Below are positions 35,219-44,242 of a stretch of DNA of 64,000 bases, one piece after another. Every line of letters starts with the position of its first letter. The stretch's first letter is position 1. The stretch lies in NCBI GenBank assembly GCA_036251875.1, contig CP133960.1, positions 620,001 to 684,000 on the forward strand, given 5' to 3'. Under the pieces are notes generated by a model. It did no database searches. It was not told the origin of the DNA and saw only the letters and a list, made by a program, of their open reading frames with translations. The DNA comes from Orbaceae bacterium lpD02 (lineage in GTDB: Bacteria; Pseudomonadota; Gammaproteobacteria; Enterobacterales; Orbaceae). Made by a program: the position numbers and the translations under genes.

Positions 35219-36097
35219 CTACAACGCGTATTGATAAGCAATTTGTTCAATAAATTGTTGTAGCTGCTTATTGGCGGTTGGTTTACAAATCGAGACAATA
35301 TTGAGCATCGCGCCTTTATCCCAGAGTTCGGTATCAAAATGGCTCACCTCTTTATAAGGCTGAGCAAATAGGTGGGTGGGCAAAATACTCCAGCCCCCCT
35401 TATTATTTAATAACTGTTTTAGTAACTCGATATTGGTTATTTTTTGCCGCTGGTCAGAAATAGTTATCATTTGGCTCAATTGCGGACATAACTCAGTAAA
35501 TGGCAGCAGTTGATTGGTTGATGCCAGCTCAAGCATGGTGACTTTGCCCGACTGATGAGTGAAAAAGTGCCGATTGGCATAGATGCCTAACTCGATAGTG
35601 CCAATTGCATACCAGGTAAAATCAGTATTGATCATGCGATTAAGCGCGGGATAAATGCCAATATCGGCCTGATCGTCAAGCAGCATTGCTTCTGCCTGTG
35701 AGCGATCGATATTGAGTAGGTTTAACTCAATTTTTTGCTGGGCAAAATGGTCAAGAAGCCGTTCAATAAACGCTTGAGGAATAAAACAATCATAGCAAAT
35801 CGTGACCGTTTGCTTTAATTGCTTAGGTAGCTGCATGGCAAATTGGTCAAAAATGCTGGCTTGCTGTAAAAATAGACAAGCCTGTATATAGAGCTGCTTG
35901 CCTTCTAAGGTGAGTTCTAATGGTTTTTTACAGCGAATAAACAGTTCATAACCAAGGTTGATTTCTAACAAACTGATTAATTCACTCACGGTGGTGCGAT
36001 TTTTTTTTAATTTACTGGCTGCTTTAGCTAGGTTATTGGTTGCACAAACAGCCACAAAAGCCTCGATTTGCGCCAAGGTAAAATGAATAGTCGACAT
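35219..36097 (-). CDS. LysR-family transcriptional regulator
   Basis: 292 residues. The N-terminal winged helix is IHFTLAQIEAFVAVCATNNLAKAASKLKKNRTTVSELISLLE, the standard LysR pattern with an unusual KKNRTTVS recognition helix in place of SQPAVS. A periplasmic-binding-like effector domain follows (~90-292). It is divergent from the secreted serine hydrolase with a 203-bp intergenic region that holds a perfect 13-bp inverted repeat, so that gene is the most likely target. The neighbouring reductase ends 7 bp away in the opposite direction and is not obviously controlled. Confidence 0.87.
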   Translation of the reverse strand: MSTIHFTLAQIEAFVAVCATNNLAKAASKLKKNRTTVSELISLLEINLGYELFIRCKKPLELTLEGKQLYIQACLFLQQASIFDQFAMQLPKQLKQTVTICYDCFIPQAFIERLLDHFAQQKIELNLLNIDRSQAEAMLLDDQADIGIYPALNRMINTDFTWYAIGTIELGIYANRHFFTHQSGKVTMLELASTNQLLPFTELCPQLSQMITISDQRQKITNIELLKQLLNNKGGWSILPTHLFAQPYKEVSHFDTELWDKGAMLNIVSICKPTANKQLQQFIEQIAYQYAL

Positions 36098-36169
36098 AGC
36101 TTATTTAACCTAATGATGGGTTTCCCTACCTTAACTGATTTGAGAAAAAATACAATCTCACTTAAGCTA

Positions 36170-36204
36170 TTTTTACAAATAAATAGCGACGTTATTTGTA
36201 AAAA
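36170..36204. promoter_or_regulatory. Perfect 13-bp inverted repeat in the LysR/hydrolase intergenic region
   Basis: Arms TTTTTACAAATAA (36170-36182) and TTATTTGTAAAAA (36192-36204) with a 9-bp spacer, about 97 bp before the hydrolase start and 73 bp before the LysR start. It is a dyad operator candidate for the LysR regulator (LysR boxes are T-N11-A dyads). A terminator is unlikely between divergent genes. Confidence 0.6.
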
Positions 36205-36300
36205 TTGTTAGTTAAATAGTAACCTAATGTGTAATGCGACGGCTCGCTGAGTAAATACCCCAGCGCGTTATTATCGATAGACACAAATGTGGAGAATAAA

Positions 36301-37587
36301 ATGAAATTAAAACCCTGTTTAGCACTGTTATGCTTAGCGATGACCTTACCTTCGCATGCACAAACCAGCAACTGTGGCATTGAAAACTTAACTTGCCCAG
36401 CGGTTATTGACCAAAATTTGCCGGCGGCAAAAGATATGTTAACCTGGAGCCAACAAGATCGGGTAGTTGGATTTAGAAATACCTATCGAACTTATGCCGG
36501 AGATGTATTTAAAGCCACCAATCCGCAACCGATCCCGCAAGATTTAAAAGATTTGACTAGCATCAGCTACCAGTTTGATGGTCATGCTTATAGCTTAAAT
36601 GACTATATTCAACGTAATGATGTCACTGGCATGATGGTGATTAAAGACGGCAAAATCGTTTGGCAATATTATGGCAATGGCAATGATGACACCACGCTTT
36701 GGACTTCACGCTCAGTCGGTAAGTCGGTGGTGTCAACCTTGGTTGGGGTGGCGTTAAAAGAGGGTAAAATAGCCGATTTGGATGACTTAATCATCAAATA
36801 TAACCCTGATGTTAAAGGCACCGTGTGGGAAAACGTCACCGTTAGGCAACTATTACAGCATACATCGGGCGTTGAATGGGGCGAAGATTATACTGATCCC
36901 CATTCTGATTTTGCTCAGTTAACGTTATGTGAAGCCGGTGATGACGTGTATAACTGCGTCAATAACTTAATTAAATCACCGAGCAGAAAGGCTTATGCCA
37001 AACCGGGCGAAGCGTGGTCTTATTCATCCGGCGGGGCTTGGTTATTAGGCGATACCTTGGAAAAAGCAACCGGAGTACCGATTGCCACTTACCTGCAAGA
37101 AAAGATCTGGCAACCTTATGGTATGGTTAAAGATGGAGTATGGCAGAGTTATCAGGTAGGCAAACACGATGTGGGGGCTCATGGCTTTAATGCCACGCTT
37201 GAAGATTGGAGTAAGTTCGGCTTATTTATTGCTAATAATGGCGTATTACCGGATGGGACCGCGGTACTGCCAGATAATTGGGTGAAAGAGGCAAGAACAT
37301 GGAATCAAGCCAAAAACTCAATCACCGCCCGCCATCCTGATGGCGCTTATGGCTATGAGTGGTGGAACAATAGCCTGCCAGCCAATCTTAGCGATAGCGT
37401 GAGCAATAAACTAAAAAGTAGCGATACGCTATGGGCATTGGGTATTTTTGGTCAAATAATTATGGTCAACCCTGTGGAAAATTTGGTTATTGTGCAATGG
37501 TCAGCTTGGCCGAAAGCAGAGCCTTCGTTTGATGCCCAACCATTAGAAGCATCATTAATGTTTAATGCGATTGCCGATAAGCTATAA
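36301..37587 (+). CDS. Secreted serine hydrolase of the beta-lactamase/DD-peptidase fold
   Basis: 428 residues from the ATG at 36301 (GGAG 6 nt upstream; the in-frame GTG at 36289 is rejected). A signal peptide ends at SHA (residue 20), so the enzyme is periplasmic. It shows the class C/esterase motifs: Ser138-Val-Gly-Lys141 (the SxxK nucleophile pair), Tyr241-Ser-Ser and a late GAHGFNATLEDWSKFG block. The order and spacing fit 6-aminohexanoate-dimer-hydrolase-like and EstB-like esterases as much as beta-lactamases, so substrate and antibiotic relevance cannot be claimed. It has a strong terminator 15 bp downstream and a divergent LysR gene upstream. Confidence 0.85.
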   Translation: MKLKPCLALLCLAMTLPSHAQTSNCGIENLTCPAVIDQNLPAAKDMLTWSQQDRVVGFRNTYRTYAGDVFKATNPQPIPQDLKDLTSISYQFDGHAYSLNDYIQRNDVTGMMVIKDGKIVWQYYGNGNDDTTLWTSRSVGKSVVSTLVGVALKEGKIADLDDLIIKYNPDVKGTVWENVTVRQLLQHTSGVEWGEDYTDPHSDFAQLTLCEAGDDVYNCVNNLIKSPSRKAYAKPGEAWSYSSGGAWLLGDTLEKATGVPIATYLQEKIWQPYGMVKDGVWQSYQVGKHDVGAHGFNATLEDWSKFGLFIANNGVLPDGTAVLPDNWVKEARTWNQAKNSITARHPDGAYGYEWWNNSLPANLSDSVSNKLKSSDTLWALGIFGQIIMVNPVENLVIVQWSAWPKAEPSFDAQPLEASLMFNAIADKL

Positions 37588-37601
37588 TTTGAAGTATCCA
37601 T

Positions 37602-37636
37602 TTGGATATTGCAGTTGATGCAATATCCAATTTTAT
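37602..37636 (+). terminator. Rho-independent terminator of the serine hydrolase gene
   Basis: Perfect 12-bp stem TTGGATATTGCA / TGCAATATCCAA (37602-37613, 37619-37630) with a 5-nt loop, followed by TTTTATTC. It also lies at the end of the opposing fimbrial operon and may act in both directions. Confidence 0.88.
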
Positions 37637-38160
37637 TCATAAGAAAATGCTAATGTTACCGAGGTATCGGCTATTCCAGCAGTTGCTGCTGTCACGTCCT
37701 CAGCTTGTCGATAAAACACCTTAAAATTAGCGACCTTATCAATACCAGCATCAACATTTATCGCTACTGTTGAAGGTGCACCTAAATATGAAACTGATTG
37801 AACGGCTCCGCTTGTTACATAACGTATAGCCGCAACAATTCCTGTCGCTCGATTTTCTTTGCTAGAATTTATACCAATATGGTAATAATGGTCAGGTTTA
37901 TATTGATTATCTTGTAATCGGACTTTAATATTTTTCTTTTCTAAACAAGAAAATGTAAGATTAAAATCCATAGCGTTGTTGTCAGCGCCTAGCATTTTTA
38001 GAGGTAAAGCTCCAAAATCAAATTCTGTTTGCGAAGACGTTACACTGCATGTTTGTTGGGTAACCTTTCCGGTGATATTAACTGTTATAGTATCGTCAGC
38101 ATAGCTTACTGCACTAAGTAGCATCATGCTTAATAATGTGAAAATTAATTTTTTCATCAT
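37633..38160 (-). CDS. Fimbrial minor subunit (type 1 family), operon 1
   Basis: 175-residue pilin-fold subunit. The signal peptide is cleaved after SYA (residues ~1-21). The mature part begins DDTITVNITGKVTQQTCSVTS, with the paired cysteines near 38 and 70 (SCLEKKNIKVRL) that staple type 1 subunits, and a beta zipper ending SVTLAFSYE, the penultimate-Tyr motif recognised by the chaperone. Last gene of the operon major subunit - chaperone - usher - adhesin - this gene, 17 bp after the adhesin stop. It is likely a tip-fibrillum adaptor or terminator subunit. Confidence 0.85.
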   Translation of the reverse strand: MMKKLIFTLLSMMLLSAVSYADDTITVNITGKVTQQTCSVTSSQTEFDFGALPLKMLGADNNAMDFNLTFSCLEKKNIKVRLQDNQYKPDHYYHIGINSSKENRATGIVAAIRYVTSGAVQSVSYLGAPSTVAINVDAGIDKVANFKVFYRQAEDVTAATAGIADTSVTLAFSYE

Positions 38161-38177
38161 ATCCTCTGCTAAAAAAT

Positions 38178-39242
38178 TTATTGATAAATAAATACTAAAT
38201 CAACAACTGCATTTGCCTCACCAGCAGTTAGTTTTTCATTCGTTCTAACATATTTGAAAGTAAACGTTGGCGAAAACGTTTTCTGCCCCTTTAATCTATT
38301 TTGACTTATGTTAATGACCGTGTTTAACGTTTGTAGGGTCTCACTACCGGTGTTGGTAAGATCTGCAAAAACCTGTACTCCAATCCCCTTTGCCGTTCCG
38401 CTTTTTTCATCCTTAGCGCCAGTCAAAAAAACTGTATTAGTGTTGTTAGCCGTATCACTTTGATCTCTAATCTTCACCGCTGGCCAACTATTTAGGGGAC
38501 AATCCAGTGTTACCTTTCTGGTAAATGATTTACTATAGTTCTCTCCTGGTTTTAACAGTTGAAACTCAGCTATATCAATTTCGCCGAAGGGAAAGTTACT
38601 AGCCATTTTGTCGTCAATAGTGCAAGTAGGTGCAGTAATAGTAAGAGTGCTTGCAGGATAAGCAATACTATTGAGAGTATCATTATTGCTACTAGTGCAT
38701 GTTACTTCTGTTGCCAGTTGTTCTTTATACTCTAGTAGATTATAAGAACCTGCTTTTATTCCCACTGCTTCAGGTAAATAAATGAATATCCATTTTTTAT
38801 CTCCATAACTAATCCCAGTCTCAGATACAGTAAAATTTTGCGGTTGATCAGAAATAGGGCCTGGTGTAGCTATAACATTATTAAATATTTTTCTCACTAA
38901 TTTAATATCTGTAATAACACCAATACCTGGAATTCCGCTATTTTGAATTGGATAGATAGAATTATCGTATGAATAAGTACCTATTAGATCGGGATTTTTA
39001 AGTTTAATTGATATATTGTTAATTATCTCATTTGTATCTGTTGTATAACATATGTCCCCTCCAGTGCCAGCTCTAATGCCCAGTTCCACCTGCGTTTTAG
39101 AATCAGAAACTTCCGCTGTTTTAATCGTTCCACCTGTTGACTGATGCTCTGCTTTATCCTGCACCAACTTTGAATAAACTGGCATGGAAAAAATAGTTAA
39201 TAGGCTAAATAATAGGCTAATAATTGGCTTATTGTTGTTCAT
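38178..39242 (-). CDS. Fimbrial tip adhesin-like protein, operon 1
   Basis: 354 residues from the ATG at 39242, preceded by GAGGAAT; the longer reading from 39269 runs into the usher gene and lacks a signal peptide start. The signal peptide ends near VYS (~25). The length is twice that of a pilin: an N-terminal ~200-residue domain followed by a C-terminal pilin domain with APTCTIDDK, a cysteine pair (TLDCPLNSWPAVKI) and a terminal VDLVFIYQ strand. This two-domain layout and its position after the usher are those of a tip adhesin such as FimH/MrkD. The receptor is unknown. Confidence 0.82.
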   Translation of the reverse strand: MNNNKPIISLLFSLLTIFSMPVYSKLVQDKAEHQSTGGTIKTAEVSDSKTQVELGIRAGTGGDICYTTDTNEIINNISIKLKNPDLIGTYSYDNSIYPIQNSGIPGIGVITDIKLVRKIFNNVIATPGPISDQPQNFTVSETGISYGDKKWIFIYLPEAVGIKAGSYNLLEYKEQLATEVTCTSSNNDTLNSIAYPASTLTITAPTCTIDDKMASNFPFGEIDIAEFQLLKPGENYSKSFTRKVTLDCPLNSWPAVKIRDQSDTANNTNTVFLTGAKDEKSGTAKGIGVQVFADLTNTGSETLQTLNTVINISQNRLKGQKTFSPTFTFKYVRTNEKLTAGEANAVVDLVFIYQ

Positions 39243-39256
39243 AAATATTCCTCTTT

Positions 39257-41791
39257 TTATTGCGCGCATTGAGCGGTAATAAACTTAATTGCATCTTCAG
39301 CTGAGTCAGTAGGCAGTTGATAGTTAATATGACACTGTTGCTCGTCATTAATCCCCCACTTAGCGGTAACATTACCACTTTCTGGCATACCGCTTAAGTA
39401 GACTTCGCCATTATCGGCCACAATACCACTATTGTTTGGCACCACATCATTGCCGTTATCATCGACTAAGCTAACAACGGTACCAAATGGCAACGCCTTA
39501 CCGTCTAAGCTTAAGGTCATTAATACACGGTAACCAATACGGGTATTAATTTTTGCCAATACCACCGCGCCCTTAGTTGGTACCACGGTTACTTGACTAT
39601 TAGTGACATCGACATTGCCCGCTAATTCACTTACATCAATACTAATGCGGTTTTCAGCATAAGGGGAAAGATAGGGCTTAATGGCATAGCCCCAAGCATT
39701 GGTTTTAATACCCTGCGAATTTTGTATGGCAATATTCTTTGCCCCTGAAGCGGTAACTAAGGCAATGGTATCGCCGACAGGTTGTGACAATGTCACACCA
39801 TAAGGGTGAGCAATAACTGCCCCTTGTATGCCATAATTAAATCGCTCGCTATTTGGTGTATAACTATAGCCCATATTAATATTAGCATTACTACCTTGAT
39901 AACCAAGATAGGCATTACCACCAACCGAGTGGTCTTGCTGATCATAACTTTGTTGTGCTGAGTAACTTAAATTGCCCTCTAAATTGCTACCGGAAATCCC
40001 TGTTTGAATCGTCGTATTGCCTTTACCAGTATAATTAACACTTGACGACATATAATTACGCGTCGATAACCACTGACCAAGTGGAATACTGACATTAAAC
40101 GTAACTTGATGCGCATTAGTATGACTGCGCGTTGAATTGGTGTAACCATATGATAACCCATAAGATACCGAGTTATATGACACATTATAGCCGGCGCTAA
40201 TATTGCGATCCTGACCGGCAGTGTTCCAGTAATCTTGTTGATAAGCGCTGATATAGACACTACCATAACTGGCTAAGGATTGATTTAAGTTGATTTGATA
40301 GCGTGAACGTCTATTATCATCCGTATTTAAATGGGTGTTTTCATTAGCTTGATAAAAATCATAAAAGCCATTCGCTGAGTAACGCGTGGTATTAAAACTA
40401 ATCGTTGAGTTGGTTTCTTGTACGGTTTTGGTATATTGTAGGCGATAGGCTTGACCGGTTTGCTTTTTCTCTTCAAAGTCAAAGCGGGTTGAGGCATGTT
40501 GCGCATCGACAGACAGCGCACCAAAATTACCTAAATCAAAGCCAAGACCGAAAGCATACGATTGATAATCACTAGAGAATAACCCGCCACCGTAAGCCGT
40601 TATATTACCTGGTAAACCGTAACTGATAGTGCCTTCGACAAAATTAGGCTTTTTAGTATTATCCGAGTTCGAACGGTACTTACCGGCGGTAGCCGAGTAC
40701 TTAAGGCTACCTTGGCGCTGCATAACCGCCAGCGAGGAAAAAGGCACCTCAAATAACTGTTTATTACCGTTCTCTTCCTCAACCGTAACCTCTAAGTTAC
40801 CACTATATGAAGTTGGGTATAAATCATTAAACACAAAAGGGCCTGACGAGACGTAGGTTTGGTAAATGATCGAGCCATTTTGCCGTACGGTCACTTTGGC
40901 ATTACCCTGGGCAAAGCCGCGCACCACTGGCGCAAAGCCGCGTAAGCTATACGGTAGCATACTTTCATCCGAGGTTAACTTAACGCCAGTAAATTGAAAA
41001 CTATTAAAGATCTCGCCAGTAGTGCTTACTTCACCGAGCGCTAGCTGTGATTTAATTGGCTGAAGATCGCGCTCAACATAGGTATTAAGACTATTCCATT
41101 TACTTGAATCATCGCTATGCTGGTAAGTCGAATTATTACGTAAACGCCAGGCCCCTAAATTAGCGCCGCTGCGTAAAGTTACAAATTGGTTATCTTGATA
41201 ACTTTTATTACCGTTATTTTTATACCATGACCGCGCCCCTGTCAGGCTATAGTTTAAAATAAGGGCTGGCATACCTTGATCATATAAGGTCGGGTCAATA
41301 CTGCCGCGAATATTACTATTCATCGCGATTTGCGGAATGTTAATTTTAAGAACTTGCTGCGAAAAAACAAATTGAGTCGTGGCAAATTCAATATACTGGT
41401 TAAGATTATCAATTGTCGCGTTGTTGGCTAACTCTTTTAAAGTGGGAATAACGCTAGTTTTTACCCCCCACTCAGTCAGCATCTGCTTAGTTAATACAGG
41501 CTCTAATTTGTTGTCATTATCTGATTTAAAATCAATCGTTTTAGTACCGACCGTTTTATCATTAACGATAATATTAACTGTATACTCTCCGGGTAACTGA
41601 CCGCCTGATACCGAAAATTGCTCTAAACTTTGTAAATCCGCAAGATTAAAGCCATCAATATTGCTAAGTGCACTGGGATTAAAGTAATCTTTAGCATAAA
41701 CCCGGCTTGCGTTAAGCCCCATCACCGACATCGTCATCAGTAATGTTATATAAGATGCTAATTTATTAAGCCTATACTTATCCTGCAACAC
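39257..41791 (-). CDS. Fimbrial outer-membrane usher (FimD/PapC family), operon 1
   Basis: 844-residue usher: signal peptide, N-terminal chaperone-binding domain (YFNPSALSNIDGFNLADLQSLEQF, GELPGEYTVNIIVN type), a 24-strand barrel with plug (LRGFAPVVRGFAQGNAKVTVRQNGSIIYQTYVSSGPF and DLYPTSYSGNLEVTVEEENG are the family signatures) and two C-terminal domains with SRVxIDV-like YAENRISIDVSELAGNVDV and GxxPFGTVVSLVDDNG. It ends HINYQLPTDSAEDAIKFITAQCAQ with the late cysteine pair. It catalyses pilus assembly and secretion. Confidence 0.95.
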   Translation of the reverse strand: MLQDKYRLNKLASYITLLMTMSVMGLNASRVYAKDYFNPSALSNIDGFNLADLQSLEQFSVSGGQLPGEYTVNIIVNDKTVGTKTIDFKSDNDNKLEPVLTKQMLTEWGVKTSVIPTLKELANNATIDNLNQYIEFATTQFVFSQQVLKINIPQIAMNSNIRGSIDPTLYDQGMPALILNYSLTGARSWYKNNGNKSYQDNQFVTLRSGANLGAWRLRNNSTYQHSDDSSKWNSLNTYVERDLQPIKSQLALGEVSTTGEIFNSFQFTGVKLTSDESMLPYSLRGFAPVVRGFAQGNAKVTVRQNGSIIYQTYVSSGPFVFNDLYPTSYSGNLEVTVEEENGNKQLFEVPFSSLAVMQRQGSLKYSATAGKYRSNSDNTKKPNFVEGTISYGLPGNITAYGGGLFSSDYQSYAFGLGFDLGNFGALSVDAQHASTRFDFEEKKQTGQAYRLQYTKTVQETNSTISFNTTRYSANGFYDFYQANENTHLNTDDNRRSRYQINLNQSLASYGSVYISAYQQDYWNTAGQDRNISAGYNVSYNSVSYGLSYGYTNSTRSHTNAHQVTFNVSIPLGQWLSTRNYMSSSVNYTGKGNTTIQTGISGSNLEGNLSYSAQQSYDQQDHSVGGNAYLGYQGSNANINMGYSYTPNSERFNYGIQGAVIAHPYGVTLSQPVGDTIALVTASGAKNIAIQNSQGIKTNAWGYAIKPYLSPYAENRISIDVSELAGNVDVTNSQVTVVPTKGAVVLAKINTRIGYRVLMTLSLDGKALPFGTVVSLVDDNGNDVVPNNSGIVADNGEVYLSGMPESGNVTAKWGINDEQQCHINYQLPTDSAEDAIKFITAQCAQ

Positions 41792-41905
41792 AGTTATCTC
41801 ACTCTCAAAATTATGGGTAAACTAGGTCAATACCTATTTAAAATATAATATAATTAAATCTATCCAGTTAGTTTTTGCAATATGGTTCTACCACGCTTAT
41901 CTATC

Positions 41906-42589
41906 TCAATTTAGCTTTTGCGATGCAACGGATGTGGTGCCGCCAAAATCATTAATCGCGCTCCACTCGACTCGGTTACTCGCCTTAGGTTTTACTGGCC
42001 AGGTTGCCTGACTAAATGGTGCGACAAAACCAGCATTATCGACTGCCTGACCGTTAAATTTCAGCTCAGATAAATTAATATAATAGGCAGTTGGATTGTC
42101 GGCAATTAATGCCTGTTTGGCGGTGTCTACTTTAAAGGTTAATTTTTCATAAGCGGCACTGGCGTCTTTTTCTTGCAAACCTTTTGGTCGATAAATCAGT
42201 TTAATTTGGGTATTAATCGAAATATTTAGTGTGTTTTGCGCCTCAGGGTTTGACGGCGCGATGCCTTTAACATTTAACCAAAATAACGACTCGTGATCTT
42301 GAGGTAAATTATTTTTTGTCAGCACCACTCTTAACGCGTTAGATGATTTGCCCTCTAAGCGAAAAAGCGGCGGAGTAACAATAAAATTAGGCGCTTTTTT
42401 ATCGTTTAAACTGACCCATGATTGCACCAAATATGGATTAGTATCGGGATTACTCACGTTGATGGTAGACTCATTTTTATTACCATCAAAGATCAAGCGC
42501 GTACCACTGAGTACCAACCCCGCATAGGCGTTTAATGACTGGACTGAAAAAGCCAACATCACAAAGGCCATAATAACTTTACTCTTCAT
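41906..42589 (-). CDS. Periplasmic fimbrial chaperone (PapD/FimC family), operon 1
   Basis: 227 residues with a signal peptide to about 23 (NAYA). The two Ig-like domains are marked by LVLSGTRLIFDGNKNESTINVSN (with the conserved Arg of the subunit-binding cleft), VQSWVSLND, FIVTPPLFRLEGKSSNALRVV and FWLNVKGIAPSN, then IKLIYRPKGL with the conserved Lys. It donates a G1 strand to subunits before handing them to the usher. It lies 114 bp before the usher and is separated from the major subunit gene by a long gap with a terminator-like hairpin. Confidence 0.95.
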   Translation of the reverse strand: MKSKVIMAFVMLAFSVQSLNAYAGLVLSGTRLIFDGNKNESTINVSNPDTNPYLVQSWVSLNDKKAPNFIVTPPLFRLEGKSSNALRVVLTKNNLPQDHESLFWLNVKGIAPSNPEAQNTLNISINTQIKLIYRPKGLQEKDASAAYEKLTFKVDTAKQALIADNPTAYYINLSELKFNGQAVDNAGFVAPFSQATWPVKPKASNRVEWSAINDFGGTTSVASQKLN

Positions 42590-43157
42590 CTAAACACTCC
42601 TACTGTTTTAATCTATTTAATTTTAATAATCATTGCGATTGTGTTTTGCCATTTCACTCGCTTTTGTATCGATAATTAGCTTTTTTGACAATTAATAATC
42701 TTTTTTTATTTTTTAAAACTTAAAAAAATTATAAAAACAAATAAACACTTTTTAAAAAATAATGACGCAAATAATAAAGCATAACGGTATAATTACAACG
42801 TCAATTTTCTGAAATAAATTGTAAAAATATAGTAATACGTAAGTTTTTTAAGAGTAAAAAATGGTGAAAAGTAAAAAACTTACATATAACCAAATAAGTT
42901 ATTAATAAAAGACGTTAAAAAACGTTAATTCAACCGTAAAAAATAACTATTAGTTATATATTAAAAATACGATAGCCTCATTTTAATATTACTAAAAATG
43001 AGGCTATAAAGTACAAATATCATATTGCATAAGGACTAATTAGAGCAATTAAAGACTAGTATCAAAAAAATTTTTATATTGATATAGCTTTCCTTTTACG
43101 TTAAATCTAGTTTACAAAATATGTATTTGCACAAATAAGAATTGACGAAGTAATAAC
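42590..43157. other. Long AT-rich gap between major pilin and chaperone genes, operon 1
   Basis: 568 bp with no coding potential that I can support. It carries the hairpin at 42973-43006, about 150 bp after the pilin stop. Many fimbrial operons place a partial terminator here so that pilin mRNA exceeds the rest, but the gap is long enough for a separate chaperone promoter. Confidence 0.6.
42973..43006 (-). terminator. Terminator/attenuator after the major pilin gene, operon 1
   Basis: Perfect 12-bp stem TAGCCTCATTTT / AAAATGAGGCTA (42973-42984, 42995-43006) with a 10-nt loop. On the minus strand it is followed by TCGTATTTTT, a moderate U tract. Confidence 0.7.
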
Positions 43158-43751
43158 TTAGCTATACGTGACATTCATTGTAACAGTACCTGCTACTTTA
43201 CCACTTTCAATAGCTTTACCTTCTTCAGCATCTGCTATTCTAACTAAGCTAAATTTAAAAACTGGAGTATCAGTGACTTTAACAGGAGTATCCATACCAT
43301 TAGTAAGAATGGTTTCTGAATCGCCTGTACTTTCTACCGCAATTCCTATCTGTTTTTTAACATTTTCGCCGCCTTCTGATAATGCAAAATACTGATTATC
43401 TTTACCGATAGGAGTGCCTACAAATTTAATAGATGCGTTAGTTAATGCATTACAATCGTTGAAAGAAACAGTAGCCTCTTTTCCATAAGACGGTTTATCC
43501 AACACAAGTTCAGATGGACTATGTGTACCGAAATCAATATTAAAAGGAGTGTCTTCATTAACGCTAAGCGAGCCATTAGCATATTCTTGACCACCAATAA
43601 GAATTTTACAGGTTGAATCTTGAAATGTTGCTGATAAATTAATCTTTACACCATTCTCTATACCAGCAGCATATGCTGTTGTTGTATTAACTGCAGCAAA
43701 ACCCATTGCGGCTAAAATTGTAGATATTAATAACATTTTCTTACTGTTCAT
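43158..43751 (-). CDS. Major fimbrial subunit (type 1 pilin family), operon 1
   Basis: 197 residues. Signal peptide about 1-28 ending AYAAG. The mature protein has the pilin disulfide (DSTCKILIGG and FNDCNALTNASI) and the closing beta strand with VTMNVTYS, the C-terminal aromatic motif needed for chaperone binding. First gene of the operon, and the one most likely to be made in excess because a hairpin follows it. Its upstream region holds an inverted repeat 45-69 bp before the start codon. Confidence 0.88.
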   Translation of the reverse strand: MNSKKMLLISTILAAMGFAAVNTTTAYAAGIENGVKINLSATFQDSTCKILIGGQEYANGSLSVNEDTPFNIDFGTHSPSELVLDKPSYGKEATVSFNDCNALTNASIKFVGTPIGKDNQYFALSEGGENVKKQIGIAVESTGDSETILTNGMDTPVKVTDTPVFKFSLVRIADAEEGKAIESGKVAGTVTMNVTYS

Positions 43752-43795
43752 TATGTTTTCTCATTTAATTAGCATTTTTAAATGCAAAAGTTAAT

Positions 43796-43820
43796 TTATT
43801 TATCGGCCATCGATAAATAA
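43796..43820. promoter_or_regulatory. 10-bp inverted repeat upstream of the major pilin gene, operon 1
   Basis: TTATTTATCG / CGATAAATAA with a 5-bp spacer. It lies between a candidate minus-strand -10 (TATACT at 43848-43843) and the start codon, so it is either a 5' leader hairpin or an operator. Confidence 0.5.
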
Positions 43821-44085
43821 CGGCATAATATTAAACCAAAATAGTATAAAAACAAAACATTTATAGATAAATAAATGTAAAATTAACGTAATAAAGTTTA
43901 AATATTATTTAAAAAGCGAATTTTGATGCTTTTGCCAACACTATAATACATTTTTTTTTATAAGCAACTCATTTTATTAAATATATCAATTTATCTCCTC
44001 TCGCAGCCTAGACTAAAATAGCGCAAATAATAGAATAATGGCCATTAATTAGCCCTGAGACCATATCGATTAAAGGTTATTTGGT

Positions 44086-44141
44086 TAGTTAAATGATGAT
44101 AGTTAAATGGTAGTAGTTAAATAGCAGTAGTTAAATGGCAA
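44086..44141. repeat. 14-bp direct repeat, four imperfect units
   Basis: TAGTTAAAT recurs at 44086, 44100, 44114 and 44128, exactly 14 bp apart, with a purine-rich 5-bp filler (GATGA, GGTAG, AGCAG, GGCAA). It sits in the gap between the pilin promoter and the end of the ato operon. It could be a length-variable tract or an iteron-like binding site; no function is assigned. Confidence 0.75.
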
Positions 44142-44195
44142 TAGCAAAGCTTGCTAAAGCGTGATTAGTGCGGGTAGCTTGAGTAGTTAATATAA

Positions 44196-44224
44196 ATCAA
44201 ACACCTATTGAGCAAGTGTTTGAT
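44196..44224 (-). terminator. Hairpin at the end of the ato operon
   Basis: Perfect 9-bp stem ATCAAACAC / GTGTTTGAT with an 11-nt loop, 18 bp after the atoA stop. The following minus-strand sequence ATTTATATT is a weak U tract. Confidence 0.6.
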
Positions 44225-44242
44225 TGTTGGCTAAGGCATAAA

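Noticed and set aside
36301-37587. Calling the serine hydrolase a class C beta-lactamase (AmpC)
   Set aside because: SxxK and YSS motifs fit, but the flanking sequence is closer to esterase/6-aminohexanoate-dimer hydrolase types. Resistance cannot be claimed from sequence.
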